A stretch of 6,341 nt of DNA from Anaerolineae bacterium (GTDB taxonomy: Bacteria; Chloroflexota; Anaerolineae; Aggregatilineales; Phototrophicaceae): NCBI GenBank assembly GCA_028284565.1, contig JANQRM010000607.1:1-6341 (forward strand). The letters are read 5' to 3'. A program made the position numbers and the translations under genes. The notes beneath the pieces were generated by a model, which ran no database searches, was not told where the DNA came from, and was given only the letters and a program-made list of their open reading frames with translations. Within the stretch, counting starts at the first letter, position 1. Each line of letters opens with the position of its first letter. Shown here piece by piece: positions 5,881 through 6,341 of this stretch.

Positions 5881-6341
5881 TCAAGCGCTATCAAATTGCA
5901 ACATCGGAGATAGAAAGCGCATCCCTTCAACAAAACCACGCCGCCAGACTGCCCAATCATGTCCACCATCGTAGACGCGAAATTCGGCATCAATGGTCTG
6001 GACTCGTGCCAGCGTATTGAAAGCCAAATGCGCTTCCAAATCGAGATCATGCCGTTGGTCTTCGGGATTGGGATGCTTCCATTCATCGTCCCCCACCGCG
6101 ATAAATAGCCCTACTCGCTGAGATGTTGCCTCAAAATCCGCCACCAGCGACGGATAATTCAAGCGCTGATATATCGTCTCATCAAACAAAACATCATCCA
6201 CACCAAACGCGCCGAATTCACGGGTACTCGAATCGAGTGGCGGGAGTGGCGTATAAACTGCCGGACTCAGCACAATTGCCCCTGCAAAGGTTTGTGGATA
6301 AGTCATCACATAACGAAGTGCGCCGTATCCTCCCATTGAAT
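5881..6341 (-). CDS. Putative esterase (PF00756, esterase D/antigen 85 type), C-terminal part
   Basis: Serine hydrolase whose N-terminal part lies beyond the right edge. The first complete codons at the edge give SMGGYGALRY; the Ser codon (6339-6337) is the expected nucleophile of the G-x-S-M-G-G elbow. The ATG at 6336 is therefore an internal Met, not the true start. Counting from that Met, GDDEWKH (82-88) lies in the region of the catalytic acid, and His126 in YDGGHDWAVWRRGF matches the family's catalytic GGHDW motif. The protein ends with TGA at 5883-5881. Family members cleave esters such as acetyl or feruloyl groups or S-formylglutathione; this one cannot be narrowed further. The broken SUMF1-like gene follows 18 bases downstream on the same strand. 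Confidence 0.85.
   Translation of the reverse strand, partial: SMGGYGALRYVMTYPQTFAGAIVLSPAVYTPLPPLDSSTREFGAFGVDDVLFDETIYQRLNYPSLVADFEATSQRVGLFIAVGDDEWKHPNPEDQRHDLDLEAHLAFNTLARVQTIDAEFRVYDGGHDWAVWRRGFVEGMRFLSPMLQFDSA

Noticed and set aside
5881..6336. Complete small esterase starting at the ATG at 6336
   Set aside because: The codon before that Met is the expected nucleophile serine of the SMGG elbow, so the Met is internal and the true start lies outside the window.
1..6341. CRISPR array, tRNA, rRNA, insertion sequence or integrase
   Set aside because: I saw no regularly spaced repeats, tRNA- or rRNA-like sequence, transposase motif or terminal repeats on either strand.

Overview
This window is bacterial DNA of moderate GC content with tightly packed genes. 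The gene set suggests Chloroflexota: an NMT1-type importer with two different permeases, a HisC reading into residues YVEFAVDYRKRT, and a formylglycine-generating-enzyme-like gene. That placement is inference from protein style, not from a marker gene.

Layout: (1) Bases 1-716, minus strand: the N-terminal two thirds of a histidinol-phosphate aminotransferase (hisC), running off the left edge; its last ~25 codons (1-77) no longer look like HisC. (2) Bases 717-904: a divergent control region with an extended -10 promoter for the plus-strand operon, a perfect 10-bp inverted repeat and an AT-rich imperfect palindrome. (3) Bases 905-5337, plus strand: a five-gene operon, in order a secreted NMT1/THI5-like binding protein, two different inner-membrane permeases, an alpha/beta-hydrolase and an ABC ATPase. 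The last four genes overlap by 1, 4 and 8 bases, so they are very probably translated as a coupled unit. A strong hairpin separates the binding-protein gene from the rest. (4) Bases 5338-5455: a convergent intergenic region with a terminator-like hairpin. (5) Bases 5456-5862, minus strand: a broken gene of the formylglycine-generating-enzyme (SUMF1) fold family, its pieces lying in three reading frames. (6) Bases 5881-6341, minus strand: the C-terminal part of a putative esterase (PF00756 type), cut by the window edge just upstream of its predicted nucleophile serine.

How the genes work together: the binding protein would capture a small organic ligand outside the membrane, the two permeases would form a heterodimeric channel, and the ATPase would drive import. 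The hydrolase, encoded between permease and ATPase, may act on the imported compound, for example by removing an ester or amide group. The ligand cannot be read from sequence. Family relatives import thiamine pyrimidine precursors, riboflavin, sulfonates or nitrate-type anions. The importer-hydrolase unit, with its possible operator and intercistronic hairpin, is the most interesting part of the window.
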